Shown here one piece after another: positions 35,675 through 45,082 of a stretch of 64,000 bases of DNA; positions within the stretch are counted from its first letter, which is position 1, and every line of letters begins with the position of its first letter. The notes beneath the pieces were generated by a model. That model was not told the DNA's origin. It did no database searches and saw only the letters and a program-made list of their open reading frames with translations. The DNA lies in the NCBI RefSeq assembly GCF_049933045.1, contig NZ_CP187926.1, positions 2,418,001 through 2,482,000 on the forward strand. Direction: 5' to 3'. The position numbers were made by a program, and so were the translations under genes. The stretch is from Pseudocolwellia sp049933045 (GTDB lineage: Bacteria > Pseudomonadota > Gammaproteobacteria > Enterobacterales > Alteromonadaceae).

Positions 35675-37176
35675 GATAACTGGCTCCATAATTGAAACGT
35701 TAAATAGCTACGCCAAGGTGACACTTGCTCTGGCGTGAAGTCGGTTTTAAATTGGTCTTTAAGTTGTTCCATGGCTTTTTTCACACCTAAATCCCCACCT
35801 AAAAAAATGTCAGGATCACTTAAGCCTCTTAGTTGAGCATATTCAACTGTCCAAGGGCCTATACCTTTTAGCTTGAGCCATTCGGTAGGATCATTCGGTT
35901 CATTACTTGTTATATAATGTTGCGCTAAGTTTCTTAGTGTTTGTTTGCGGGAACCTGGCATTTTAAAAAAGTCTAATTCACAATCAACAATAGCTTGAGG
36001 CGATGGAAATAAATAACGTTCTTGCTTTGGCTTAGTGTTTTCAGCATTAACATTTTTAGTGTTCGTGTCTTCGATATTATTCTCGACTTTAACGCCTAAA
36101 TTAATAACCAACGTTTCAACTAAGTTTCGTGCCGCTGTCACTGATATTTGTTGTCCGAGTATGGCTCTTATTCCCGCTTCATACATATCCCAAATGCCTG
36201 GTAACCGAATTCCAGAATTAAGAGAGAATCCATCAACAAAGCTTTGTTGGAGATCATGCTCTACAGACTTTATGTCTACGTCTAAATCTAAAATGCGTTT
36301 TATATTATTCACAATACTTTTTAAATGCTTTACATCATTAAGTTCAATTTCAACATCAAACAAATGTTTGTCTTTATTATGTATTGCAGTAAAGCTACCT
36401 GTGGTGTCTAACCAATTAAAAGTACGACCATAGCTGCTGCTATCGCCCCACTCTAAACCTTTTATTGCTCTGGCTTCGAGTAACTTTTGCATATACGGCC
36501 AGTCGAATGGTGGGCGGTAATATAATTTAAGCTTTAACTTATTAAGAGAATTCATCTTAGATTTCCGTAATGACGATGGTGTTAAATTTAGCTGCGATTG
36601 AAAGCAATCATTAAAACGTCTGATACTTGAAAACCCACTAGCTAAAGCCACTTCGGTAATCGGTAATTGCGTTTGATGAAGTAACTGTTTAGCAAATAAA
36701 CATTGTTGATAAAGTACATATGCCTTGGGCGACATGCCTAAATACTTATCGAAGAGTTGGCGTAAATATCGATCACTAATCCCTAACCTTTCTGCAAGTT
36801 CGGGTAATGAATTTTGCTGTAAAGCGCCTTCATCAATTAATCGAATAGCTCTATCAAGTGTTGCGTTTACCCCTTTCCATGCGGGCGAGTTTGGCGCACT
36901 GTCAGGTCGACAACGTAAACAAGGACGAAAACCTGCATTGGCGCATTCAACGGCGCTTGAAAAATATAAAACATTTTCTTCTTTAGGCGGACTAACAGGA
37001 CAAATACTTCGACAATATATTTTAGTGGTTTTCACCGCTGTAAAAAACTTACCATCAAAACGCGGATCACGAGACAAGCGAGCTTTTTGACAAACGTTAG
37101 GGTCTAAAGGAGATAACCCTAAAGCAGATCCCCCTGAAGTAGCTGAGTTTAAAACACCTGAATCTAACATAAACAC
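35671..37176 (-). CDS. Ada-type regulator fused to AlkA DNA-3-methyladenine glycosylase
   Basis: A 501-residue bifunctional protein of the adaptive response to alkylation. Part 1: Ada metal-binding and methyl-phosphotriester acceptor domain with Cys55, Cys59, Cys86, Cys89 (YCRSICP and CLRCRP), same spacing as E. coli Ada, Cys55 being the methyl acceptor. Part 2: AraC-type HTH (about 110-205, SLPELAERLGISDRYLRQLFDKYLGMSPKAY). Part 3: AlkA glycosylase (about 210-500) with HhH motif LKGIGPWTVEYAQL and the catalytic Asp in LGGDLG. It probably activates its own operon, including ogt, when methylated. There is a Ser/Gly-rich start of about 20 residues; the exact start is uncertain. Confidence 0.92.
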   Translation of the reverse strand: MFMLDSGVLNSATSGGSALGLSPLDPNVCQKARLSRDPRFDGKFFTAVKTTKIYCRSICPVSPPKEENVLYFSSAVECANAGFRPCLRCRPDSAPNSPAWKGVNATLDRAIRLIDEGALQQNSLPELAERLGISDRYLRQLFDKYLGMSPKAYVLYQQCLFAKQLLHQTQLPITEVALASGFSSIRRFNDCFQSQLNLTPSSLRKSKMNSLNKLKLKLYYRPPFDWPYMQKLLEARAIKGLEWGDSSSYGRTFNWLDTTGSFTAIHNKDKHLFDVEIELNDVKHLKSIVNNIKRILDLDVDIKSVEHDLQQSFVDGFSLNSGIRLPGIWDMYEAGIRAILGQQISVTAARNLVETLVINLGVKVENNIEDTNTKNVNAENTKPKQERYLFPSPQAIVDCELDFFKMPGSRKQTLRNLAQHYITSNEPNDPTEWLKLKGIGPWTVEYAQLRGLSDPDIFLGGDLGVKKAMEQLKDQFKTDFTPEQVSPWRSYLTFQLWSQLS

Positions 37177-37493
37177 TAACCTAACTAAGCAACTAATCCA
37201 AACGGCAGAAGCACATCATAACGTGTTTTTTGGTATAAACTAGCCAGATTCGGAACTGAAACTAAAGAAACTCCTTTTACAAACAACATATCTACGTTCG
37301 CCTCATTATTTACCTGCACGCACTTGCTCATTTAAACAACAACACAGATTAGACCAGCTTATTTTCAGACTAAAACACCAAAAACTACTTTCAAAGCAGT
37401 TTTTTATCCTGAAAAAATCAGAAATACCCACATTAATTATTACTGATGTCATCTATGATTGTTTTTTTAACTAAGAAATAAGTAGAGGTACAA
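37177..37493. other. divergent intergenic region, ada-alkA / dadA
   Basis: About 317 bp holding the promoters of two divergent units. Before dadA I see AGTAGAGGTACAA close to the start codon as ribosome site. I cannot point to a clear Ada box or Lrp site. Confidence 0.5.
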
Positions 37494-38753
37494 ATGAAAG
37501 TTTTAGTCTTAGGCTCTGGAGTTATAGGAGTCACCAGTGCTTGGTATTTAGCTAAGTCAGGACATGAAGTCACCGTTGTTGACAGACAAACAACCGTTGC
37601 TAACGAAACAAGCTTCGCCAATGCAGGTCAAATATCTCCAGGATATTCTGCACCTTGGGCAGCTCCAGGTATTCCAGCCAAAGCAATTAAATGGTTGATG
37701 CAAGAGTTAGCACCTTTAAAAATTAGCACGCGAGATTTAGATATGGAAACCTTGCTATGGATGACCAAAATGGTTGCCAACTGTAATAGCAAAGATTATC
37801 ACATCAATAAATCACGAATGATGAGAGTGGCTGAATATAGTCGTAACTGTTTACGAGACCTTCGTAGTGAAATTAATATTGAATACGAACATAGAACACA
37901 AGGTACTCTGCAATTGTTCCGTACAGAAAGCCAAGTAAAAAGCTCTAAAAAAGACATTCAAGTGTTAAACGAATGTGGTGTTGATCATCAAATACTAACA
38001 CCTGATGAATGCTTAGCTTATGAACCTGCACTAAAACATACAATCAATAAAGTGGTTGGTGGTATTCGTTTACCAAATGATGAAACAGGCAACTGCCATA
38101 TGTTTGTAACTGAACTAGCAAAAGAGTGCGAAAAGTTGGGTGTTAAGTTTGTTATGGATACTGATATTCAGAAACTAAATAAACAAGGCGATGAAATAAC
38201 AAGTGTTACAACAGATAAAGGTGAGTTCACAGCTGACGCTTATTTAATGGCGCTGGGCTCCTACTCTACTCATATGCTTTCAGATATTGGTATCAAAGTA
38301 CCTGTTTACCCTGTTAAAGGTTATTCATTAACTATACCTATTGAAGATTACTCTGCGGCTCCTGAATCAACAATTATGGATGAAACCTACAAGGTTGCGA
38401 TTACACGTTTAGGCGACCAAATACGTGTAGGGGGCACAGCTGAAATAACATCTTATAACTTAGCGTTAACTGAAAAACGTCGTAAGAATATTGAGTTTTC
38501 AGTGGCTGATTTATTTCCTCATGCTGCTGATTTAGCCAAAGCTGATTTCTGGACAGGTTTAAGACCAATGACACCTGACGGCACACCTATATTAGGTAAA
38601 ACAAATATCGAAAATTTATTCTTGAACACAGGTCATGGAACTTTAGGTTGGACGATGTCTTTAGGCTCGGCGAAATTTATTAGCGACATAATTAGTTGTA
38701 AACCGCCAGACATTGATGATTCTGGCTTATCCATCGCACGTTACGCGCATTAG
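37494..38753 (+). CDS. dadA: D-amino acid dehydrogenase
   Basis: FAD-dependent membrane-associated enzyme that oxidises D-alanine and other D-amino acids to keto acids and passes electrons to the respiratory chain. The 419-residue product starts with the FAD loop VLVLGSGVIGVTSAWYLA (GxGxxG), has FANAGQISPGYSAPWAAPG, the DAO family core with AYLMALGSYSTHML, and the C-terminal TGLRPMTPDGTPILG and NTGHGTLGWTMSLGSA. All match DadA. It is followed 10 bp later by dadX, the classical dad operon for alanine catabolism. Confidence 0.96.
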   Translation: MKVLVLGSGVIGVTSAWYLAKSGHEVTVVDRQTTVANETSFANAGQISPGYSAPWAAPGIPAKAIKWLMQELAPLKISTRDLDMETLLWMTKMVANCNSKDYHINKSRMMRVAEYSRNCLRDLRSEINIEYEHRTQGTLQLFRTESQVKSSKKDIQVLNECGVDHQILTPDECLAYEPALKHTINKVVGGIRLPNDETGNCHMFVTELAKECEKLGVKFVMDTDIQKLNKQGDEITSVTTDKGEFTADAYLMALGSYSTHMLSDIGIKVPVYPVKGYSLTIPIEDYSAAPESTIMDETYKVAITRLGDQIRVGGTAEITSYNLALTEKRRKNIEFSVADLFPHAADLAKADFWTGLRPMTPDGTPILGKTNIENLFLNTGHGTLGWTMSLGSAKFISDIISCKPPDIDDSGLSIARYAH

Positions 38754-38763
38754 GAGGTGACAT

Positions 38764-39843
38764 ATGGCTAGATCAGCAACTGCAGTTATTAAATTAAATG
38801 CAATTAAACAGAACTATTTATATGCAAAATCACTTGCTAGAAACACTAAAGCCATTGCCACAGTTAAAGCTAATGCCTACGGGCATGGTGCTGTAGAAGT
38901 GGCTAAAGCGTTAGCAGATGTCGCTGATGCTTTTGGTGTAGCGTGTATTGAAGAAGCAAAAGAGTTACGTGATTCAGGTATTACACAACCTATTTTATTA
39001 TTAGAAGGTTTCTTCACCGCTGATGAATTAGAGTACATCAGTGAAAATAATTTATGGTGTGTTATACATTCACAGTATCAACTAGAGGAATTAAAAAAAG
39101 CAAAATTAACTCAGCCCATTCATATTTGGTTAAAAATGGATTCAGGCATGCATCGCTTAGGGTTCTTACCTGAAGAGTATTTTGATGTATGGCATCAACT
39201 AAACCAGTTAAGCCAAGTAGAACAGATTGTTCACATGAGTCATTTCTCATCTTCAGATGATGTTACTTCAATCGAAACCCAGCAACAAACAGAGTTGTTT
39301 ATAGACACGCTTGGAGATTTACCTGGAGAAGTTAGTTTAGCCAACTCTTCAGCTATTTTAAATAATGCTGTATCTAGACATCAATGGATCCGTCCTGGAA
39401 TTATGCTCTACGGTGCTTCACCTATTGATAGCGAGTTTGTTGGCAAGTCTCTTCGGCCTGCCATGATGTTTAAAGCCAAAGTGATATCTCAACGCACTAT
39501 TAATCCAGGTGAAACAGTCGGCTATAACTGCCTATGGAAAGCTGAAGAAACCACTCAAATCGGCACGGTTTCAATTGGTTATGCTGATGGGTACCCGAGG
39601 CATGCAGCTAACGGTACGCCTGTTTATATTAATGGTAAGCAGAGTAAAATATTAGGTCGAGTATCTATGGATATGCTTATGGTAGATCTGTCGATGTTTG
39701 AAGATCAGAACTGTATTGGATTTGATGTTGAACTTTGGGGGGATAATATTTTAGCAAACAAAGTCGCTCAATATTCTGAAACCATTGCCTATGCGCTATT
39801 TTGTGGTTTAACACGCAGAGTGAGTAAACAGTATATTAGGTAA
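38764..39843 (+). CDS. dadX: alanine racemase, catabolic type
   Basis: PLP enzyme that interconverts L- and D-alanine; downstream of dadA it supplies D-alanine for oxidation. The 359-residue product has the PLP lysine Lys35 in VKANAYGHGA, the dimer-site motif WIRPGIMLYG, the catalytic tyrosine region SIGYADGYPRH and GRVSMDMLMVDL. GGAGG lies in the 10-bp gap after dadA. The operon context makes dadX rather than alr the better name, though the protein alone does not separate them. Confidence 0.95.
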   Translation: MARSATAVIKLNAIKQNYLYAKSLARNTKAIATVKANAYGHGAVEVAKALADVADAFGVACIEEAKELRDSGITQPILLLEGFFTADELEYISENNLWCVIHSQYQLEELKKAKLTQPIHIWLKMDSGMHRLGFLPEEYFDVWHQLNQLSQVEQIVHMSHFSSSDDVTSIETQQQTELFIDTLGDLPGEVSLANSSAILNNAVSRHQWIRPGIMLYGASPIDSEFVGKSLRPAMMFKAKVISQRTINPGETVGYNCLWKAEETTQIGTVSIGYADGYPRHAANGTPVYINGKQSKILGRVSMDMLMVDLSMFEDQNCIGFDVELWGDNILANKVAQYSETIAYALFCGLTRRVSKQYIR

Positions 39844-39888
39844 GTTTACATGATTTATAGAATGCTTAAATCACTCTAAAATCTAATG

Positions 39889-39922
39889 AACAGCGCCCAA
39901 GTTTATTTCGGCGCTGTTTTAT
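39889..39922 (+). terminator. intrinsic terminator of the dadA-dadX operon
   Basis: ACAGCGCC / GGCGCTGT stem with a 12-nt loop and a TTTT end, 46 bp after the dadX stop. Confidence 0.85.
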
Positions 39923-39980
39923 ATTTCTGTTATACCTGAGATTAGACCTATCATCATATCTGAGGTAAAAGCTGATATTA

Positions 39981-40341
39981 TACCAAACGGATTAATTTAT
40001 TGCTCACTTAGCGAGAATTTAAAGGCTTAGAGGCACAGGTTCATAGTTCCAGACTGAACCTAAGCACCTACATCCATGTAGGCGAGGCATTGATTAAAGA
40101 GAATGGTTATTCTCGGTAACTGCTCCTGCGTTACCCTAATGTCCTACATCCATGTAGGAACCTTGTCAAAATCAATAACGCGGCATATGAGCCTTTAAAT
40201 TCTCGCCCTTCGGGAGCTCATTAGCAAACTGATAACATCACAAAATTAAAAAAATATAGAATAACTATGTTTAATCAATTTTGCTTGTTCTAAGCTTGCT
40301 AATGTAGCTCTAAGTTGCTCAATAAATTAATCCGTTTGGTA
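39981..40341. mobile_element. MITE-like palindromic element, 361 bp
   Basis: Terminal inverted repeats of about 22 bp start TACCAAACGGATTAATTTAT and end with the exact complement, flanked by a 3-bp direct repeat TTA (39978-39980, 40342-40344). Inside is a second nested inverted repeat (GAGAATTTAAAGGCT at about 40013 and AGCCTTTAAATTCTC at about 40191), plus two copies of CCTACATCCATGTAGG. There is no open frame, so it would depend on a transposase elsewhere. It lies between the dadX terminator and the avtA stop codon, and its right flank supplies that stop. Confidence 0.85.
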
Positions 40342-41613
40342 TTAGACTTGAGCTAATTCAAGTTGCTCTTGGTAAACCGCTCTCACTTCATCAGCGATTA
40401 TTTTTACGCCTTGCTCTACAACAATGTCGTCTTGTGCGTAAGATATACGTATACACTCATATTTATGCTGCCAGCTATCATCTATCCCAATAAAGAAGTC
40501 TTCACCAGGAATAACTAATACACCTTTAGCTTTCAAACGCTGATATAACGCTTTTGAATGAATAGGTAAACCTTCAAACCAAACCCATAAGAAAATAGCG
40601 CCTTCTGGTTTATGTATTTTAAAAGGTACATCAGCAAGGTTATGCTTTAAAAGCTCAACTGTTTTCTCTGCTTTTTGTTGATAAAAGGCCTTAACGTGAT
40701 TTGTTAATCCTTGAATATCATTATTATTAAATAAGTTTTTACTTAACGCTGGACCTAAATTACCGCAAGAAAGATTAGTGATGATATTTGCATTGGTGAA
40801 GTCTTTAATAAACTTCTCGTTAGCAATCACAATTCCCGTTCTAATGCCTGGCAAACCGAGTTTAGATAAACTTAATACAACAATAGTATTTTCATTCCAG
40901 TAAGGTTTAGCGTCAGTAAATAAAATATTAGGAAATGGTAAACCATAAGCACCATCAATAATTAATGGAATGCCCGCTTCTTTAGCTAACTTATCTAAAT
41001 GAACAATCTCATCATCAGTGATCACATTACCTGTTGGATTTGTAGGGCGCGATACCGACAAAGCAGCCATGCTGTTATCAATGCTTAATTTAGAAAAATC
41101 TACATGATATTTAAAAGTATCATCATCTATAATTTCAATGCTAGGTTTAGTTGATGAGAAAAACTCATCTGATAATCCAGCATCGGCATAACCTATATAT
41201 TCAGGAGCTAGAGGAAAATGAATAGTCTTTTTATCGCCATTTGGCATTGTGCCTGCCAACATATTATAAAGAATGAAAAAAGCTGACTGACTACCATTAG
41301 ATACAGCAATATTTTTGTCGCTAACAGCCCAGTTAAATTCTTTGGCCAAATAGTTAGCTAATTGCTCACGAAAACCTTTCTCACCTTGAGGAGATTGATA
41401 AATGCCTAACAAGCTATGACGAGCAACAGGATCTTTTACAATAGCCGATAATTGTTCTTCAAAATAAGCTTCAACTTCTGGCACTCTTCCAGGGTTCCCC
41501 CCGCCCATAAATAACATATCTGGGTTTTCATTAAGTGCGCTACCTAGGTCATCCATTAATTCAACAATGCCTGATTTTCCAGTGAATTTTTGGCCGAAGT
41601 TAGAATAATTCAT
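40342..41613 (-). CDS. avtA: valine--pyruvate aminotransferase
   Basis: PLP-dependent fold-type I transaminase that makes valine or alanine from the matching keto acids. The 423-residue product starts MNYSNFGQKFTGKSGIVELMDDLG and has LFMGGGNPGRVPEV, both AvtA-specific. It also shows SNGSQSAFF, SRPTNPTGNVI, IDGAYGLPFPN, the PLP lysine in LSLSKLGLPGIRTGI, and a C-terminal CIRISYAQDD. The TAA stop is the TTA duplicate beside the MITE-like element, so the last residues may differ from relatives. It appears to be a single gene. Confidence 0.94.
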   Translation of the reverse strand: MNYSNFGQKFTGKSGIVELMDDLGSALNENPDMLFMGGGNPGRVPEVEAYFEEQLSAIVKDPVARHSLLGIYQSPQGEKGFREQLANYLAKEFNWAVSDKNIAVSNGSQSAFFILYNMLAGTMPNGDKKTIHFPLAPEYIGYADAGLSDEFFSSTKPSIEIIDDDTFKYHVDFSKLSIDNSMAALSVSRPTNPTGNVITDDEIVHLDKLAKEAGIPLIIDGAYGLPFPNILFTDAKPYWNENTIVVLSLSKLGLPGIRTGIVIANEKFIKDFTNANIITNLSCGNLGPALSKNLFNNNDIQGLTNHVKAFYQQKAEKTVELLKHNLADVPFKIHKPEGAIFLWVWFEGLPIHSKALYQRLKAKGVLVIPGEDFFIGIDDSWQHKYECIRISYAQDDIVVEQGVKIIADEVRAVYQEQLELAQV

Positions 41614-42019
41614 TTAAAGTTCTCGTATCTAATAAAGTGTTAATGTGACAGCAATTAATATTAATGCCTAATATCTTTCAATAACCTTAGCACGGGTTAT
41701 ATATCCCTAAATGATACACTTAAAGCTATTCAAAATAAGCTCTAAACACATATTTTTTCTCGAAATAATGTAACGCTTAATGAAAAGTTAAATACCTCTC
41801 ATATTAATCTTCAATCATTACCATCATGATGCCTTTTAAAACATTTTCACCATTTAAGTGCAACATCAACACAAACGACAATATATACCTCTTTAAAATC
41901 AATAGATTAACTCTGGCTCATGTTTTGCTACATGCTTAAATAACTTTTATTAATTTGTATTCACCTTGTGTGCTTCAAATTAAGCAGTCTGAAGCGAATG
42001 TCGATAAGGATCATGTATT
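41614..42019. other. divergent intergenic region, avtA / chemoreceptor
   Basis: About 405 bp between divergent starts. AAGGA at 42006-42010 is the ribosome site of the chemoreceptor. I see no other feature. Confidence 0.5.
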
Positions 42020-43162
42020 TTGAACTTGCTGTTATCACCTATCAACTCCCTCATAAAAATAGCGGGGATCACCTACGTAACTATTTTTATCTTGCTCTAC
42101 ACTATTGCTCTTTATGCCGCATCGTTAACATTACAAGGCATTAGTTTAGGTGTTATTTTTTTATGCTATTTTTATTTAGTGCTTGGCGTAGCTTTAATCA
42201 TTCGAAATCAAATAAAACATATAACTCAGGTGCTAGAGAAAATAAATGTTCACGACTTTGATCACAGAAATGTTCATTTCAATAGTTTATTCAACACCAA
42301 GTTATTAGAACAACTGTTACGTACTTACAGAGAGTTAGGACGTATAAATAACTATCATGAAGAACGAAATAAAGAAGTAGAATTTTCAGCTGTTCAAGTT
42401 ATCGAAACATCGTCAAAAGTTAAAATAAACGTGCAAAAGCAATCTGACGCCACCACTTCTACTGCTGCAGCCATCGAAGAATTAAGCCAATCGATCAATG
42501 AAGTAAACCAAGAAATATCAAGCACTCATGAATCCTCCCGCTTAGCTTCAGACACTACAGAGCAAGGTAAACAATCATTAGACTTATTAAATGTTGCCGT
42601 AAATGATGTAAGCATACGTGCTCAATCTACGCAAAAGCGCATGGTGCTACTAAATGACCTCGTAAAAGATGTAGGAAAGATCACTGAATCCATTCAACAA
42701 ATATCCCAACAAACCAACTTATTAGCACTTAATGCCTCAATAGAAGCAGCGCGTGCAGGAGATATGGGCAGAGGTTTTGCTGTTGTTGCGACAGAAGTTC
42801 GTGAGCTTGCATCAAAAACATCTAACGCTACCGACCTAATTGTTAGCAACATAAATTTAGTTTTAGCAGAAACAACTGAAATCGTTAAAACCATGACAGA
42901 AGTTGTAGATAAAACAGGACACAGCCTAGAGCAAGCGGCATTAGTTAATAGTTCGTTTAGTGAAATTTATGCCGCGACAGACAAGGTAAAGTCGCGTATG
43001 GAAGCGGTTAGTGCAGCATCACATCAGCAGGCTGCAGCGACCCATGAAATAGCCGAACATATATCACTGGTTGTGATTGGCGCACAAGAAAATGCCAACA
43101 TAGCAAATCAGTCAGAATCGGTAGCTAATCATCTACGTAAACTAACAAAAACGGTTGTTTAG
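42020..43162 (+). CDS. methyl-accepting chemotaxis protein without periplasmic sensor
   Basis: The 380-residue chemoreceptor has two closely spaced membrane helices (about 14-34 and 38-60) with almost nothing between them. A short linker and the cytoplasmic signalling domain follow, with the hairpin tip IQQISQQTNLLALNASIEAARAGDMGRGFAVVATEVRELA split over about 234-275, which binds CheA/CheW. I use the TTG at 42020 because AAGGA lies 9 bases upstream; the ATG at 42013 is in another frame. With no external domain, it must take its signal from a partner, most likely the NIT-like protein 8 bp downstream. Confidence 0.9.
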   Translation: MNLLLSPINSLIKIAGITYVTIFILLYTIALYAASLTLQGISLGVIFLCYFYLVLGVALIIRNQIKHITQVLEKINVHDFDHRNVHFNSLFNTKLLEQLLRTYRELGRINNYHEERNKEVEFSAVQVIETSSKVKINVQKQSDATTSTAAAIEELSQSINEVNQEISSTHESSRLASDTTEQGKQSLDLLNVAVNDVSIRAQSTQKRMVLLNDLVKDVGKITESIQQISQQTNLLALNASIEAARAGDMGRGFAVVATEVRELASKTSNATDLIVSNINLVLAETTEIVKTMTEVVDKTGHSLEQAALVNSSFSEIYAATDKVKSRMEAVSAASHQQAAATHEIAEHISLVVIGAQENANIANQSESVANHLRKLTKTVV

Positions 43163-43170
43163 GAGTATTT

Positions 43171-44007
43171 ATGGAACATCTATTTATAAGCGCTATCGTA
43201 TTTTTCATCATCAGTGCCTTTGCTATAAGAAAAATCAAAAAAAATAAAGTTAAAGCATCGCAACTAACAGGTATCAATTATATAACGCAGTTAAAACCAC
43301 TTATCTCGTTAGTTCAACAACATAGAGGTTTAACCTCGGCATGGTTAAACGGAGATGAAAGCGTAAAAGCTAAACGTAATAGTCTTCAAAAAGATATAAA
43401 ACAAGTCATTCATTTATTAAATACAACTGACTTAAAAATGAATGAACGGTGGATGAGTTTTAGCGATCATTGGGAGCGCATGCTTGAATTTAGAATTAAG
43501 CCATCAGTAAGTAACAGCTTTGATCAGCATTGCTCTCTTATTAAAAACTTATCTTATTTATTGGAAGATACTTCTGAAGCATACTTTCTAACTTCTGAGC
43601 ATCACAATGGTTTTCCTAATATAGGTTACGCATGGCGTGAGTTGGTTGTATTAACCGAAAACATAGGACAAGCAAGAGCTATAGGAACAGGTGTTAGTGT
43701 ACAAAAGCATTGTTCAAGTGTAGATAAAATAAGGTTGAATTTTTTAGCTGAGAATATGAAAAACATATCAGCTGATACTTTAGATGGTTTACATTACTTA
43801 CCAGACGAAATAGAGAAGCATAATAGCTATATAAAAACAGCCAAGTCGAAGATTAAAGCGTTAACTTTGGTTATTGAAAAGGATTTGGTAAACACTGTAG
43901 AAATAACACTTAAAAACCAAGATTACTTCGCCATGGCAACGACAACGATAACGGCTTTTGATGACATTTTTTATCACCAAGTTGAGCAATTGAAAAGATT
44001 AATATAA
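43171..44007 (+). CDS. membrane-anchored NIT-like sensor protein
   Basis: The 278-residue product has one N-terminal membrane helix (about 3-20) and a basic stretch, then an all-helical domain. LVQQHRGLTSAWLNGDESVK is like the QRERGLS motif of nitrate/nitrite-sensing NIT domains, and ELVVLTENIGQARAIGTG is like its second signature. It has no signalling, kinase or methyl-accepting part of its own. It lies 8 bp after the chemoreceptor, so the two are one operon and probably one sensor split into two proteins. The ligand is unknown; the NIT link is by motif only. Confidence 0.75.
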   Translation: MEHLFISAIVFFIISAFAIRKIKKNKVKASQLTGINYITQLKPLISLVQQHRGLTSAWLNGDESVKAKRNSLQKDIKQVIHLLNTTDLKMNERWMSFSDHWERMLEFRIKPSVSNSFDQHCSLIKNLSYLLEDTSEAYFLTSEHHNGFPNIGYAWRELVVLTENIGQARAIGTGVSVQKHCSSVDKIRLNFLAENMKNISADTLDGLHYLPDEIEKHNSYIKTAKSKIKALTLVIEKDLVNTVEITLKNQDYFAMATTTITAFDDIFYHQVEQLKRLI

Positions 44008-44040
44008 TGGTCACCTGAACTTGGAATAAGGCGATAAAGG

Positions 44041-45071
44041 TTATTTTAATAAACGAGTTAAACCTATTTGAGACTTTTGTTTTAAGTAATCACACACCTT
44101 CCAGCTTTGAGGGTTCCAGCCTAACAGAAAACGATAAAAGTCTGCCCAAGCAACAGGATAAAGTCGTGTTGTTTCTTCGGCTAAAGCGTCGAAGTCGAGC
44201 GCGTTATTATTCGCTATAAGCGCCTGTTTTAGCTGAGTAAGGTATTCATCTAAAATTAAACTATCAAACTCAATAAGTTTATCTTCATCTAAACAGCTGC
44301 CAACAAGGTAGGCTAAATCTTTAACACCAGAGCCACGCCCTATGTATTGGAAATCAACGGCTGCAACTTCTTCTCCTGAAGGATGAAAACATAGGTTTTC
44401 GAATTTAGCATCACCATGAAGCAAAGTTTGAAACTTTGCGTTGTTAAGCACATTATCGATAAGCTTAGCATGGGTTTTAAACTCACTGTTTGCCATCGAC
44501 TCTAACTCATCCTGTCGAGTAGCTAAATGCCAGTAGGTACCTATTTCCCATAAGTTAGTTGCAGTACTTCCCATAAACTTTGCATGAAAATAAGCTAACC
44601 ACCTTATGGCAAGTCGTAAACTGTTCCAGTCAGCAATATCTATACGTTCGAAAAATCCAGCATCATCGAGATCTTCCATAATAAGTAAGGTGAAGTTATT
44701 CGCGGCATCAGTATAGCTTGCAAATAATTTAGGAACTTTACAAAAAAGAAAAACTCTCTTGGGTTATCTTTAGGAGCATTAGTTAAAGAAGCATTAGCCT
44801 GTGAAGAGTAATCTTGATAAAAGTTTGCTTCAACTTGGTAAGATTTTACTTTTCGTTGATGACTCGCTGAAGTGTTCCAGCCTCTTGGATGTGTACCTGC
44901 ACTTTCAGGTGCTATCACTTTAACAATATAACGCGTGTGAGAGTTTGTACTACTACAGCGGATAATTTGCCCGTAACCACTCCATAATGATTGTACTTCT
45001 TCTTCAAGTACAATCGTTTCGTCTTTTAAAAGACGTTTTATTTCAGCTAAAACATTCATCAGATCAAGCAT
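44041..45071 (-). pseudogene. phosphotransferase (choline/aminoglycoside kinase-like) interrupted by a frameshift
   Basis: Two frames form one kinase-like gene. The N-terminal part (to about 44740) carries a nucleotide-binding-like RYIVKVIAPE. The C-terminal part has FTLLIMEDLDDAGF (hinge), LLHGDAKFENLCF (Brenner catalytic motif HGDxxxxN) and AAVDFQYIGRGSGVKDLAYLVG (metal site). The break lies at 44742-44760, plus-strand AAAAAAG-AAAAA-CTCTCT; removing one AG pair, or adding one T on the coding strand, rejoins the frames (NPR-VFLFCKVPKLFAS or similar). It resembles DUF1679/EcKinase-type phosphotransferases of unknown substrate. It follows the EamA gene by about 12 bp. Confidence 0.82.
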
Positions 45072-45082
45072 ATGAATAAGCT

